Under the pieces are notes generated by a model, which saw only the letters and a program-made list of their open reading frames with translations, was not told the DNA's origin and did not search any database. From Pontibacter chinhatensis (lineage in GTDB: Bacteria; Bacteroidota; Bacteroidia; Cytophagales; Hymenobacteraceae), in assembly GCF_900113285.1 (NCBI RefSeq), contig NZ_FOOT01000001.1, positions 434,001 to 498,000 on the forward strand: a stretch of 64,000 nucleotides of DNA, read 5' to 3'. The translations under genes and the position numbers were made by a program. Positions 36,842 to 45,262 of the stretch are shown here, piece by piece; the stretch's first letter is position 1, and each line of letters starts with the position of its first letter.

Positions 36842-37621
36842 TCAGAACTTCTCCTCCACTCCCAGGCCGAACAGGGCGTAGTCATACTTTACGGGGTCGG
36901 TGGGGTCAAAAGCGCGCAGGTGGGCTGTTAGTTCCTCGGCCGTATCCCAATCCATCCCCTTTCGCGTGATGAGCCCCAGGCGGCGGGCTACCCGCTCCAC
37001 GTGCACATCGCAGGGACACACCAGCTCGCTCATGGGTATATTCTTCCAGATGCCAAAGTCCACACCGCCGTTGTCCTGGCGCACCATCCAGCGCAGGTAC
37101 ATGTTCAGCCGCTTGCAGGCCGATTTGCGGGCGGGGGTGGCAATGTGCTTGCGGGTGCGCTGCGGGGCATCCTCCAGGCTGAACACCAGGTTATGAAAGT
37201 ATACGAGCCTGTCCCGTTGGGTAGGCAACTCACAATGCTCCCCGGTGAAGGCCGTCTCCAGGCTCTCGTGCTGGCTGTAGTACCACCGGAAAAAATGCAG
37301 CAAGTATAAAAGATCAGTATCGTTGAAGGTGCGGTGCTTGAAGCCGAGCAGCCGCTGCAGATCCTGCTCCTGGTGATGAAGTATAAAATCGTGCGGCGCG
37401 TTGTCCATCAGATCCATCAGCTTTATGCAATTATTGATGATGGTCTTGCGCTGGCCCCAGGCTAGTATGGCTGCAAAAAAACCGCTAATCTCAATGTCCT
37501 GTTTTTTGGAGAAACGGTGCGGAATAGAAACCGGGTCGTTAGGGATAAAATTGGGCTGGTTATACTTCTCCACCCGATCATCGAGCAGCGCTTTAACGGA
37601 GGCAAGATCCGGGTGTACCAT
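36842..37621 (-). CDS. TIGR02757 family protein (DUF2400)
   Basis: The start was set at ATG 37621 (MVHPDLASVKALLDDRVEKY). A longer frame upstream adds 32 residues unlike the family. The protein has 259 residues. Conserved stretches include DPVSIPHRFSKKQDIEISGF, AAILAWGQRKTIINNC and CKRLNMYLRWMVRQDNGGVD, then PCDVHVERVARRLGLI. These resemble a helix-hairpin-helix DNA glycosylase-like fold, and the family is annotated only as TIGR02757. A DNA repair role is a guess from the fold. It is divergent from the GT87-like gene. Confidence 0.85.
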   Translation of the reverse strand: MVHPDLASVKALLDDRVEKYNQPNFIPNDPVSIPHRFSKKQDIEISGFFAAILAWGQRKTIINNCIKLMDLMDNAPHDFILHHQEQDLQRLLGFKHRTFNDTDLLYLLHFFRWYYSQHESLETAFTGEHCELPTQRDRLVYFHNLVFSLEDAPQRTRKHIATPARKSACKRLNMYLRWMVRQDNGGVDFGIWKNIPMSELVCPCDVHVERVARRLGLITRKGMDWDTAEELTAHLRAFDPTDPVKYDYALFGLGVEEKF

Positions 37622-37863
37622 GGCAGATTTATACTTTAAAGGATGTTTAAGTTGGGGGACAAAGCTACAGGAATCAAACTGACACGGCAAAACTTCCCTT
37701 CCAAAGCCCAGGTACACGCCCTCTTCATTTAACGCTTTTATACCACCGGCTGTAGAAACATTGCAAAAATACCGCTATAATTGTAGTTTCGACGAGGTTT
37801 ACTACCAGTAACAACAACAGCATAGGCGTCGGCAAGTATAGCCGGCCTGCAAACAAACTTAAC

Positions 37864-39123
37864 ATGCCAACCAAAAAACTCCTCACTGCCCAACACGCCT
37901 GGGCCATTGCCATTGTACTTGCCGGTATCATACTTCTTATCGGAGAGATCATCAACGAGCGCTTCTGGATGCACGACCTGGAAGTATACTATAGAACGGC
38001 TGCCCGGATGCTGCAGGGTGAAGAAATCTACCGCATCGCATCGGACGGGCACTATGTTTACAAGTACTCTCCCACTGCGGGCCTGTACTTTATCCCGCTG
38101 ACGCTTTTGCCTTTCTCAGCCGCTAAGATCTTCTTCTGGCTTTTATTGCTGTTCCTTACGGTAGCCGTGCTGCAGGTGCTGTTTCAAATGGCAGCCCATG
38201 ATGATACTTACCCTAGCGCTAAACAGAAGAACACCGTGCTGCTGCTTGCTTTTCTGGCAGTGGGCGCGCATGTGCACCGCGAGTGGCACCTGGGGCAGGT
38301 TAACTTTGTGCTGCTGGCACTCTACGTACTCCTGCTGGTGTGCTGGCGAAGGGAGCAGCATGTGGCAGTAGGAGCCATACTGGCCGCCAGTTTGTTTATC
38401 AAGCCCTTCGGGCTCATTTTCCTGCCTTACCTGGTGCTCAGGAAAAATTTCAGTGCCCTGCTGGCAACAGCTATAACAGTAGTGTTGCTGGGCTTGCTGC
38501 CGTTTGTTCTGTACCCATCCCCAGAGGCATTTACCGGTTTGTATAACGGCTGGTTTCAGGAGCTGCTCATAGAACTGGGCGCCAAGCAGGACCTGTTGCA
38601 AAGCGGCAATCATACTATTTTCTCTGTACTGGCGCGCTATACCCCACTGCAGTTTATACTTACCACCGAGGCTGCCATTAAAGTATACCAGATCAGCTTA
38701 CTGGCGCTCATCGGTCTCTATATCCTATACTTTGTAAGGGCCGGCGCAGGGCTACGGCAGCGCACCATCTACGATGTGGCGGTACTCGTTGCCTTTATCC
38801 CGTTGTTTGCCGTCACCAGCCTGAATGCTTTCCTGTTCACGCTGCCCTGCATGGTGCTTCTGCTCTACCACTTTGCAGGGCTCCCTAATGTAGCGAAGGT
38901 ACTAACGGTGACAGGCTGCGTGCTGGTGGGCATAAACATCAGGGACCTGATGGGCGGTGAACTGTACCGTTTTCTGGAGTCCATTTCCATTTATACTTTC
39001 GGGACCATGGCGCTGCTGGCTGCTTTAACCATGCTGCGCCTGAAGCAGGCAAGGCAACAAAACCAGACGCCACACGAGCCACAACGCAACAAGATCTTGC
39101 AAGAGCAGGTTAGCAAAGTGTAA
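37864..39123 (+). CDS. GT87-like (DUF2029) integral membrane glycosyltransferase
   Basis: A 419-residue protein with about ten membrane helices. The motif MHDLEVYYRTAARMLQGEEIY after helix 1, with acidic Asp-Leu-Glu facing the periplasm, and YVYKYSPTAGLYF match the GT-C glycosyltransferase family 87, which uses polyprenyl-phosphate mannose or related donors. The C-terminus is a Gln/Lys-rich cytoplasmic tail. The acceptor is unknown. It has its own promoter region and is followed by a 130-base gap before efp. Confidence 0.82.
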   Translation: MPTKKLLTAQHAWAIAIVLAGIILLIGEIINERFWMHDLEVYYRTAARMLQGEEIYRIASDGHYVYKYSPTAGLYFIPLTLLPFSAAKIFFWLLLLFLTVAVLQVLFQMAAHDDTYPSAKQKNTVLLLAFLAVGAHVHREWHLGQVNFVLLALYVLLLVCWRREQHVAVGAILAASLFIKPFGLIFLPYLVLRKNFSALLATAITVVLLGLLPFVLYPSPEAFTGLYNGWFQELLIELGAKQDLLQSGNHTIFSVLARYTPLQFILTTEAAIKVYQISLLALIGLYILYFVRAGAGLRQRTIYDVAVLVAFIPLFAVTSLNAFLFTLPCMVLLLYHFAGLPNVAKVLTVTGCVLVGINIRDLMGGELYRFLESISIYTFGTMALLAALTMLRLKQARQQNQTPHEPQRNKILQEQVSKV

Positions 39124-39181
39124 CAGAGGTGATTAGCGTTTGAACGAATATCTTTTTTAACGATGTTTTCAGCAGAATGCG

Positions 39182-39189
39182 TAATTTTG
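39182..39189 (+). promoter_or_regulatory. Candidate -7 box (TAATTTTG) for efp-accB-accC
   Basis: TAATTTTG matches TAnnTTTG 67 bases before the efp start. The nearest TTTG upstream (39139-39142) is too far for a standard -33. Confidence 0.45.
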
Positions 39190-39256
39190 TTTTGCAAGAC
39201 AGCAAAATCAGATATAGTTTTACCCTCTTATTAAGAAGACATTAAGTTTAATTCAT

Positions 39257-39820
39257 ATGGCAACCACAGCTGATATTAAGAACGGTCTCGTGATTGAATA
39301 TAACAACGACCTGTACCAGGTAGTTGATTTTCAGCACGTAAAGCCAGGCAAAGGCCCTGCGTTTGTAAGAACAAGACTTAGAAACGTACGCTCGGGCAAA
39401 ATGCTTGACAACACTTTCTCTGCCGGTCATAAAATAACGACGGCCCGTGTAGAACAACGCCCGCACCAGTTCATTTTCAAGGACGACATGGGCTACAACT
39501 TTATGGACCTGAACACATTTGAGCAGGTGGCCCTGCCAGAGGAAATGGTGCCTTTCGCCGACCTGATGAAGGAAGGCCAGGAGGTAACTATCCTGTTCCA
39601 TGCGGAGACAGAGACGCCGCTTACCTGCGAGATTCCGCCGTTTGTGGAGCTGACCATTACCTACACGGAGCCAGGCCTTAAAGGTGACACGGCCACCAAC
39701 GCTTCTAAACCAGCTATCGTGGAGACAGGTGCCACCATCCAGGTGCCGCTGTTTATTGGCCAGGATGAAAAAATTAAAGTAGACACTCGTACGTACTCAT
39801 ACGCTGAAAGAGTTAAATAA
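39257..39820 (+). CDS. efp: Translation elongation factor P
   Basis: A 187-residue protein of three beta-barrel domains. It binds ribosomes stalled at polyproline and promotes peptide-bond formation. The tip loop VKPGKGPAF carries Lys32, the usual modification or contact residue; the modification pathway cannot be read here. The C-terminal KVDTRTYSYAERV signature is present. accB follows after five bases, so efp, accB and accC probably form one operon, an arrangement frequent in Bacteroidota. Confidence 0.97.
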   Translation: MATTADIKNGLVIEYNNDLYQVVDFQHVKPGKGPAFVRTRLRNVRSGKMLDNTFSAGHKITTARVEQRPHQFIFKDDMGYNFMDLNTFEQVALPEEMVPFADLMKEGQEVTILFHAETETPLTCEIPPFVELTITYTEPGLKGDTATNASKPAIVETGATIQVPLFIGQDEKIKVDTRTYSYAERVK

Positions 39821-39825
39821 CTAAG

Positions 39826-40320
39826 ATGAAAGCTAAAGAAATCCAGGACCTTATCGACTTTATCGCCAAATCCGGCCTGAATAAAGTTAACATTGAAACA
39901 GAAGAATTTAAGATCTCGGTTAAGCGCGATCCAGACCAGAAGGTAACGTACGTAAAGGGTGCTGAGCATGCCGCACATGCTGCGCCAGCTCCGGCTGCTG
40001 CCCCTCAGGCTGCTCCGGCCCCAGCTCCTGCTGCCGCCCCGGCTCCTGCCGCTGCCCCAGCCGCCTCCGACGATAGCAAGTATGTAGCCATCAAGGCACC
40101 TATGATCGGAACGTTCTACCGCGCCTCAAGCCCTGAAACTCCGGTGTTTGTGAACGTAGGCGACGAGGTTAAAAAAGGTCAGGTGATCTGCATCATCGAG
40201 GCCATGAAACTGTTCAACGAGATCGAGTCTGAGGTATCAGGCAAAGTTGTGAAGGTGCTGGTAGACAACGCCTCTCCTGTAGAGTACGACCAGCCGCTGT
40301 TCCTGGTAGATCCTAGCTAA
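39826..40320 (+). CDS. accB: Acetyl-CoA carboxylase biotin carboxyl carrier protein
   Basis: A 164-residue BCCP carrying biotin for malonyl-CoA formation, the first step of fatty-acid synthesis. After an N-terminal helical part comes a flexible Ala-Pro linker (about 48-82). The C-terminal biotinyl domain has the biotin-accepting Lys128 in EAMKLFNEIE. It is co-transcribed with efp and accC. Confidence 0.97.
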   Translation: MKAKEIQDLIDFIAKSGLNKVNIETEEFKISVKRDPDQKVTYVKGAEHAAHAAPAPAAAPQAAPAPAPAAAPAPAAAPAASDDSKYVAIKAPMIGTFYRASSPETPVFVNVGDEVKKGQVICIIEAMKLFNEIESEVSGKVVKVLVDNASPVEYDQPLFLVDPS

Positions 40321-40449
40321 ACTATCAATTTGAAAGTTTGAAGATGTGACCGTGAGGAAGTGGAGATGCTTGTACAAAGGCTCCGCTTCCTCATTTTAAC
40401 ACGTAGAATTTCCACATTTCCAAATCTTCAAATCCCCTAATCTGGACTT
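40321..40449. repeat. Inverted short-word repeat and hairpin between accB and accC
   Basis: A stem GAGGAAGTGGAG (40354-40365) / CTCCGCTTCCTC (40381-40392) is flanked by TTTGAAGATGTG-like words on the left and CACATTTCCAAATCTTC on the right. These make an extended imperfect inverted repeat of about 110 bases. Similar word repeats are common in Cytophagales gaps. Placed within the acc operon, it could act as an attenuator or processing site. Confidence 0.55.
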
Positions 40450-41796
40450 ATGTTTAAAAAGATACTCATCGCCAACCGTGGCGAAATTGCCCTACGTATT
40501 ATCCGTACCTGTAAGGAAATGGGCGTTAAAACGGTGGCCGTATACTCTACTGCCGATAAGGAAAGCCTGCACGTGCGATTTGCTGATGAGGCAGTATGCA
40601 TTGGCCCTCCTCCAAGCGCTCAGTCGTACCTGAACATCCCGAACATCATTGCCGCCGCAGAAATAACCAATGCCGACGCCATTCACCCGGGTTACGGCTT
40701 CCTTTCAGAGAATGCGGAGTTCTCCCGTATCTGTGCTGAGAACGGCATCAAGTTTATCGGTGCCACGCCGGATATGATCAACGCCATGGGCGACAAGTCT
40801 TCTGCCAAGGATACCATGAAGAAGGCCGGCGTGCCGACTATTCCGGGCTCTGAGGGCCTGCTGAAAAACGTGGAGGAAGGCATCAAGCTTGCCAAAAAGA
40901 TAAAGTACCCGGTTATTATCAAAGCAACTGCCGGTGGTGGTGGCCGCGGCATGCGCATCATCAAAAACGAATCTGAGTTCGAGAAAGCCTGGAACGACGC
41001 CCGCACGGAAGCCAAGGCAGCCTTCGGGAACGATGGCCTGTACCTGGAGAAGTTTGTGGAGGAGCCGCGCCACATCGAAATTCAACTTATCGGTGACCAG
41101 TACGGCAACGTGGCGCACCTCTCGGAGCGCGATTGCTCCATTCAGCGCCGCCACCAGAAGCTTGTAGAGGAAACCCCTTCCCCTTTCATCACCGACGAGT
41201 TGCGTGATGCCATGGGACAGGCAGCTATTGCCGGTGCCAAAGCCATCAATTACGAGGGAGTGGGCACGATCGAGTTCCTGGTAGACAAAAACCGCGACTT
41301 CTACTTCATGGAGATGAACACCCGTATTCAGGTGGAGCACCCAATTACCGAAGAGGTAATTGACTACGACCTGATTAAGGAGCAGATAAAGGTAGCCGCC
41401 GGCGAGAAAATCACGGGTAAAAACTACTACCCGAAGATGCACGCCATTGAGTGCCGTATCAATGCCGAGGATCCGAAGAACGGTTTCCGCCCGAGCCCAG
41501 GCAAAATCACGACGCTGCACCTGCCAGGTGGCCACGGCGTTCGCATCGACTCGCACGTATACTCCGGCTACACCATTCCGCCAAACTACGACTCTATGAT
41601 CGCCAAGCTGATCGTAAGCGCACAGACGCGTGAGGAAGCTTTGGTGAAGATGAAGCGCGCCCTAAGTGAGTTCGTCATAGAAGGCATCAAGACCACCATT
41701 CCTTTCCACCTGAAACTGATGGATGACAAGGGCTTCAAGGAAGGTGACTTCACGACCAAGTACCTGGAGGATTTTGACTTCGACGCGCTGGATTAA
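40450..41796 (+). CDS. accC: Acetyl-CoA carboxylase, biotin carboxylase subunit
   Basis: A 448-residue ATP-grasp enzyme that carboxylates biotin on AccB with bicarbonate and ATP. The N-terminal domain is [20 protein letters not shown]. The glycine-rich lid is [11 protein letters not shown] (about 158-168). The [15 protein letters not shown] metal and bicarbonate site and the RINAEDP box are present. It is full length and contains no copy of the dispersed heptamer. A terminator at 41828-41855 closes the operon. Confidence 0.97.
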   Translation: MFKKILIANRGEIALRIIRTCKEMGVKTVAVYSTADKESLHVRFADEAVCIGPPPSAQSYLNIPNIIAAAEITNADAIHPGYGFLSENAEFSRICAENGIKFIGATPDMINAMGDKSSAKDTMKKAGVPTIPGSEGLLKNVEEGIKLAKKIKYPVIIKATAGGGGRGMRIIKNESEFEKAWNDARTEAKAAFGNDGLYLEKFVEEPRHIEIQLIGDQYGNVAHLSERDCSIQRRHQKLVEETPSPFITDELRDAMGQAAIAGAKAINYEGVGTIEFLVDKNRDFYFMEMNTRIQVEHPITEEVIDYDLIKEQIKVAAGEKITGKNYYPKMHAIECRINAEDPKNGFRPSPGKITTLHLPGGHGVRIDSHVYSGYTIPPNYDSMIAKLIVSAQTREEALVKMKRALSEFVIEGIKTTIPFHLKLMDDKGFKEGDFTTKYLEDFDFDALD

Positions 41797-41827
41797 TTAT
41801 CCCGCACTAAGTATAAAAAATACAGAG

Positions 41828-41855
41828 ACCCCGGCTTTCGAGCTGGGGTTTTTTA
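41828..41855 (+). terminator. Rho-independent terminator after accC
   Basis: Arms ACCCCGGCT and AGCTGGGGT with loop TTCG, then six T. An AAGTATA copy lies about 15 bases upstream of the left arm. Confidence 0.82.
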
Positions 41856-41904
41856 TTATACCTTCCGCTCCTGAAAGACAATTTATACTTCCCAAAAACA
41901 TACT

Positions 41905-42843
41905 ATGAAAAAGGCGATACGCTTGCTATACGTTGTGTTGGCTGCCGCGCAGGTGAGCTGTACCTCGGTGCTGTTTGTAGACACCACCATGCCCGCCGCA
42001 GTACCGGTGGCGCAGGAGCTGTGGAAGGTGGCAGTCATCAACCGGTATAACCCGCAGCTGCAGGAGTTTAATCAGGCAAAAAAGACGGCAGTTTTTGAGG
42101 CCGGCGCTAACCATGCCTTTCTAGGGGCCATTGATGCCATTCTGGAAGACGATACCTACGACCTGGTGCTTACGGACTCCATCAACTACAGAACCCCGGT
42201 TATTAACGGCAAATTAAGCCCGGAGCAAGTGCAGGATGTATACTTTCGACAACCCCACCACCTGCTGCTCGCCCTGGAGCATTTCGACACCTACTTCCAC
42301 CAAGAAACCGTGCGGGAGCAGGACGAGGACGGCGATGTGTCTAAAACGGCTTACTATACCTTGGCGGTTGCCTCCACCTGGGCGTTGTACGACAGCACCG
42401 GTCAGCAGCTGGACAGGTTTATACTTATACAGGAGGCGCCCTACCAGTCGCGGGGGGTGATAAGCGGCCTACTGGCCATTGGCCCCGCGATGGCAAACGC
42501 AGGCCCGGCTGTAAACGATCTGGCTTGGCACACGGGCAACCGCTACTGGAGCCGCCTTTCGCCGCAGCCGGTTGCCTATGCCCGCCCCTATTACTCGGCC
42601 AAAGGCTTTGGTGCAGCGGCCGCCGCCATGGCTGTCCAGGACTGGCAGAAGGCCATCAGCCTGCTGGAGCCCTTGGCAGGCAGCAGCAACCGCAAAGAAG
42701 CCGCGCGTGCCGCCTATAACCTGGCGGTGGTGTATGAGGCTATGGGCAGTGTGGAGCAGGCCCGGCATTGGGCATCCGAAGCCAGAGAGCGCAAGGAAAA
42801 ACTCTCCCTTGCCCTATTGCCTGAGTTAGGAAACTATCGATAA
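41905..42843 (+). CDS. DUF6340-like lipoprotein with TPR-type C-terminus
   Basis: A 312-residue lipoprotein (lipobox QVSC, Cys19). The central part has AILEDDTYDLVLTDSINYRT, HLLLALEHFDTYF and a beta-strand block YYTLAVASTWALYDSTGQQL, the pattern of the Bacteroidota family DUF6340. The C-terminal 60 residues form a TPR-like helical pair (WQKAISLLEPLAGSSNRK, AAYNLAVVYEAMGSVEQAR). An outer-membrane or periplasmic role is likely but undefined. The family name is recalled from the motif pattern. It is convergent with the M56 gene. Confidence 0.72.
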   Translation: MKKAIRLLYVVLAAAQVSCTSVLFVDTTMPAAVPVAQELWKVAVINRYNPQLQEFNQAKKTAVFEAGANHAFLGAIDAILEDDTYDLVLTDSINYRTPVINGKLSPEQVQDVYFRQPHHLLLALEHFDTYFHQETVREQDEDGDVSKTAYYTLAVASTWALYDSTGQQLDRFILIQEAPYQSRGVISGLLAIGPAMANAGPAVNDLAWHTGNRYWSRLSPQPVAYARPYYSAKGFGAAAAAMAVQDWQKAISLLEPLAGSSNRKEAARAAYNLAVVYEAMGSVEQARHWASEARERKEKLSLALLPELGNYR

Positions 42844-42859
42844 ACTTACTATACATAAG

Positions 42860-42902
42860 AAAGCCTGCCGGTTATACTTTCACCGGCAGGCTTTTTATAC
42901 TT
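42860..42902. terminator. Bidirectional terminator with a heptamer as its loop
   Basis: A 13-bp stem (42860-42872 with 42882-42894). Its nine-base loop is TATACTTTC, and a second TATACTT follows at 42896-42902. It lies between convergent genes. Confidence 0.85.
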
Positions 42903-42914
42903 TCAGAAGCTGGA

Positions 42915-44273
42915 TTACTTCGTGTAAATCATCACAACGCCATTCTTTGCCTTTGCTCCATACTTCTGCACCATTTTGTCGCTGTCTTTAACCACACTCA
43001 CTGCCTTTATACTTTCCGGTGAGAGTTTTTTTACCTCCTGCAGGCTGGTCTCTTTATCATTCAACAAGTACACCGCATCCTGAGGAAGATTCTCGGCAGC
43101 CTTTACCATCTCCCCAGCCGATACAGACGCATCCACCCTGGCACCCTTACCCGTTGAACGAGTTCCATCACCTTTTTTCAGGGTGATGTTGATCACCCCC
43201 TTCACTCCTTTCTCGTTCACCTTTTCCAAGGCCTTCTCTCCTTTCAGCACATCCACTTTATCAATCTGGTTCGGGTCGATGTTTTTTATACTTTCTGCCG
43301 GGGTGCGCTTGCCATCTACAAAGTATACGATGCTGTCGGGCAATGCTTTGGAAGCAGGCTGTTCTAAAACGTTAGTGCTATTAACTGCTGCAGGCAGGGG
43401 CACTTCGGCTTTGGAAGTGGTAACTACCAAGGCCATCGCCAGGAGGCCCGGGAAAAGCAGCAGGTACTTTAACTTCTGCAGCGAACTGGATTCTTGCTTG
43501 TTCATCATCATAATTCTGGTTTTTATATGGTTGAAGTTAAAACTCATGACCAGGCCACTGCCCTGAGGCTGACGCCCCACCTGCACCAGGCTGTATTGGT
43601 ACGATCTTCGGTCGAGACCCTGACGCAACACCTGCCCATCGGCCAGGAACTCCAGGTTCTGGCGCATGTCGCGCTGCAGCCACCACGCTATCGGGTTAAA
43701 CCAGCAAAGTATAGCGGCTAGTTGGCCCAATAGCACATCCAGGGTATGGAACTGCCCCACGTGTGCCTGCTCGTGCAGCAGCAAGGCCCGCAGCTCTTCT
43801 GGTGAATGCAGCCTCGGGTTAAGGTAAATCGTGCGCCAAAACGAGAAAGGTCCCGCCTCTTCGCGCAGCTCCCGGTACGCCTGCCCCTCCCACGCTGCCA
43901 CTACCGATGAAGTATGGAGGCGCCAGAGCGAGCACAGCTGAAGTATAAATCTGGCCGCCAGCACAGCGACCACAGACAGGTAAGTTATCAGAACCCAGTG
44001 CCAGTAGCTTGGGGCCGCCTCCTGCACGGGAGCAGCATGCGCCGCAGGCCAGTCAGGCAGCAGGATGGTGAGGCCGGTGTGGAGTTGCGCCGGCTTCGCG
44101 TAAAACCAGGAAATGTCCAGTAGCGGTAAAAAACCTGCCAGGGCCAGCGCAGCCAGCAGGAAAAAGCGGTTGTAGCTATAGAAGGTCAGTTGGCGCAGCA
44201 ACAAGCGGTAGGCTATAAAGAACAGCAGCAGCACCAGGTTGGCCTTGAGCAGGTAAAGTATAACGGGCGGCAT
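42915..44273 (-). CDS. M56 (BlaR1-like) membrane metallopeptidase with plug-like C-terminal repeats
   Basis: A 452-residue sensor-protease. Four hydrophobic helices lie within residues 1-300, with the zinc motif H167-E168-Q-A-H171 in LLLHEQAHVGQFHTLDVLL and a fourth helix near 265. BlaR1/MecR1-type proteins sense a signal outside and cleave a BlaI-type repressor. The C-terminus holds two similar segments (VYFVDGKRTPAESIKNIDPN to INITLKKGD, and VYLLNDKETSLQEVKKLSPE to VVMIYTK) that resemble TonB-receptor plug domains, as seen in many Bacteroidota homologues. blaI lies one base upstream. The ligand is unknown. Confidence 0.88.
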   Translation of the reverse strand: MPPVILYLLKANLVLLLFFIAYRLLLRQLTFYSYNRFFLLAALALAGFLPLLDISWFYAKPAQLHTGLTILLPDWPAAHAAPVQEAAPSYWHWVLITYLSVVAVLAARFILQLCSLWRLHTSSVVAAWEGQAYRELREEAGPFSFWRTIYLNPRLHSPEELRALLLHEQAHVGQFHTLDVLLGQLAAILCWFNPIAWWLQRDMRQNLEFLADGQVLRQGLDRRSYQYSLVQVGRQPQGSGLVMSFNFNHIKTRIMMMNKQESSSLQKLKYLLLFPGLLAMALVVTTSKAEVPLPAAVNSTNVLEQPASKALPDSIVYFVDGKRTPAESIKNIDPNQIDKVDVLKGEKALEKVNEKGVKGVINITLKKGDGTRSTGKGARVDASVSAGEMVKAAENLPQDAVYLLNDKETSLQEVKKLSPESIKAVSVVKDSDKMVQKYGAKAKNGVVMIYTK

Positions 44274-44274
44274 A

Positions 44275-44640
44275 TCAGTCCTCCTTTCCTTTCTCGATCA
44301 TGCGGATGATCTCCTTTAGTTCCTCGGCGCTGATCTGCTGTTCCTTGGCAAAGAAAGACACCACCTCCTTATAAGAGTTGCGAAAGTAGCTGCCCACAAA
44401 GCTGCGCATAAACTCCTTCCGGTACTCTTCTGCCTTTACCAGGGGGGTGTAGCGGTAGGAGTTGCCTAATTTTTCACCCAGCACAAATCCCTTGCGCTCC
44501 AGGTTCTTTACCGTAGAGGCCAGCGTAGTATAAGGCGGCTTGGGCTCGGGCAGTTGCTCCAGCACATCTTTTATAAAGCCGCCACCTAATTGCCACAGCA
44601 CCTGCATGGCCTCCTCTTCGGGTTGGGTTAATCGCTCCAT
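44275..44640 (-). CDS. BlaI/MecI/CopY family repressor
   Basis: A 121-residue winged-helix repressor. The N-terminal DNA-binding part (LTQPEEEAMQVLWQLGGGFI, then PPYTTLASTVKNLERKGFV) is typical, with a C-terminal dimerisation helix. It is followed after a single base by the M56 protease gene, the classic BlaI-BlaR pair, and the protease presumably cleaves it. Two inverted-repeat operators lie directly upstream at 44646-44681, indicating autoregulation. No beta-lactamase gene is next to it, so the regulon is unknown. Confidence 0.92.
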   Translation of the reverse strand: MERLTQPEEEAMQVLWQLGGGFIKDVLEQLPEPKPPYTTLASTVKNLERKGFVLGEKLGNSYRYTPLVKAEEYRKEFMRSFVGSYFRNSYKEVVSFFAKEQQISAEELKEIIRMIEKGKED

Positions 44641-44645
44641 ACTAA

Positions 44646-44681
44646 TTACGAACTTTTCGTAAGTATACGATTATTTCGTAA
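44646..44681 (-). promoter_or_regulatory. Tandem BlaI-type operators upstream of blaI
   Basis: Site 1 (44646-44662) is TTACGAA-CTT-TTCGTAA, a perfect 7-base inverted repeat with a 3-base spacer. Site 2 (44665-44681) has the same layout, ATACGAT-TAT-TTCGTAA. A larger repeat CTAATTACGAA / TTCGTAATTAG (44642-44652, 44675-44685) spans both. Position immediately before the blaI start fits an autorepressed promoter. Confidence 0.75.
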
Positions 44682-44716
44682 TTAGTTGCAAGAAAAAAAA
44701 TTATTTCTTTTTAAAA

Positions 44717-44747
44717 TAAAAAAACTGCCATCGGGAAACGGCAGTTT
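44717..44747 (-). terminator. Terminator for the 44773-45180 gene
   Basis: On the minus strand a stem AAACTGCC / GGCAGTTT (44740-44747, 44722-44729) is followed by a T-rich run. A heptamer copy joins the outer end of the arm. Confidence 0.78.
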
Positions 44748-44772
44748 ATACTTGTAGTTAATATGGAGTCGG

Positions 44773-45180
44773 CTACTTCAGCAGCCATTTTAGCGCCTCC
44801 TGGGGGTCTGTAAAGTTCTTCACATCAAACCTGGTCACGCCCAGCGCCTCCGCCCTGGTCACAACCGATTCCAGCGCCAGCCTGGGGAACAGGTTCTGGG
44901 GCAGCACCCTGGCCACCATCTTAACACTTGTCTGAGAGAGCAGCCCATAGAATTTGGAAGCCATCCACTCTTTTGCCTCCGGTGAGAGAGTGCCCAGAAG
45001 CCGGGCATCGGCAATAACCTTTTCTGCCTGCGTATCGCGCAGCGCTTCGTAGAGCCTGGTGCCGCCGGCAATCAGCTCCTCCGTATTCACAGGCCGCTGC
45101 CATACGGAGCTTAACAGACTCTTATCTTTATCGACTTCTATCTTGTAGAAGCTAAGGCCATACGCTGTTATAAGTGCCAT
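44773..45180 (-). CDS. Conserved-type protein of unknown function (STAS-like)
   Basis: A 135-residue soluble protein. The beta-alpha pattern (YGLSFYKIEVDKDKSLLSSV, EKVIADARLLGTLSPEAKEW, VKMVARVLPQNLFPRLALES) resembles the small SpoIIAA/STAS-like domains of Bacteroidota, but I cannot assign it firmly. There is no signal peptide. It is followed by a good terminator on its strand. It lies in a run of minus-strand genes with no shared function. Confidence 0.6.
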   Translation of the reverse strand: MALITAYGLSFYKIEVDKDKSLLSSVWQRPVNTEELIAGGTRLYEALRDTQAEKVIADARLLGTLSPEAKEWMASKFYGLLSQTSVKMVARVLPQNLFPRLALESVVTRAEALGVTRFDVKNFTDPQEALKWLLK

Positions 45181-45262
45181 GGTATATCGAAGAGGAAAAT
45201 GAAAGTATAAACAATGGTCACTTCAAAGGCAGAACGTTCCGGATAAGCGGCGCTGCTCCACG

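Noticed and set aside
40705..41556. 283-codon minus-strand open frame inside accC
   Set aside because: Shadow of a highly conserved biotin carboxylase; no recognisable domain.
44275..44640. Calling the BlaI/M56 pair a beta-lactam resistance locus
   Set aside because: No beta-lactamase or penicillin-binding protein gene is adjacent. In Bacteroidota such pairs are widespread with other regulons.
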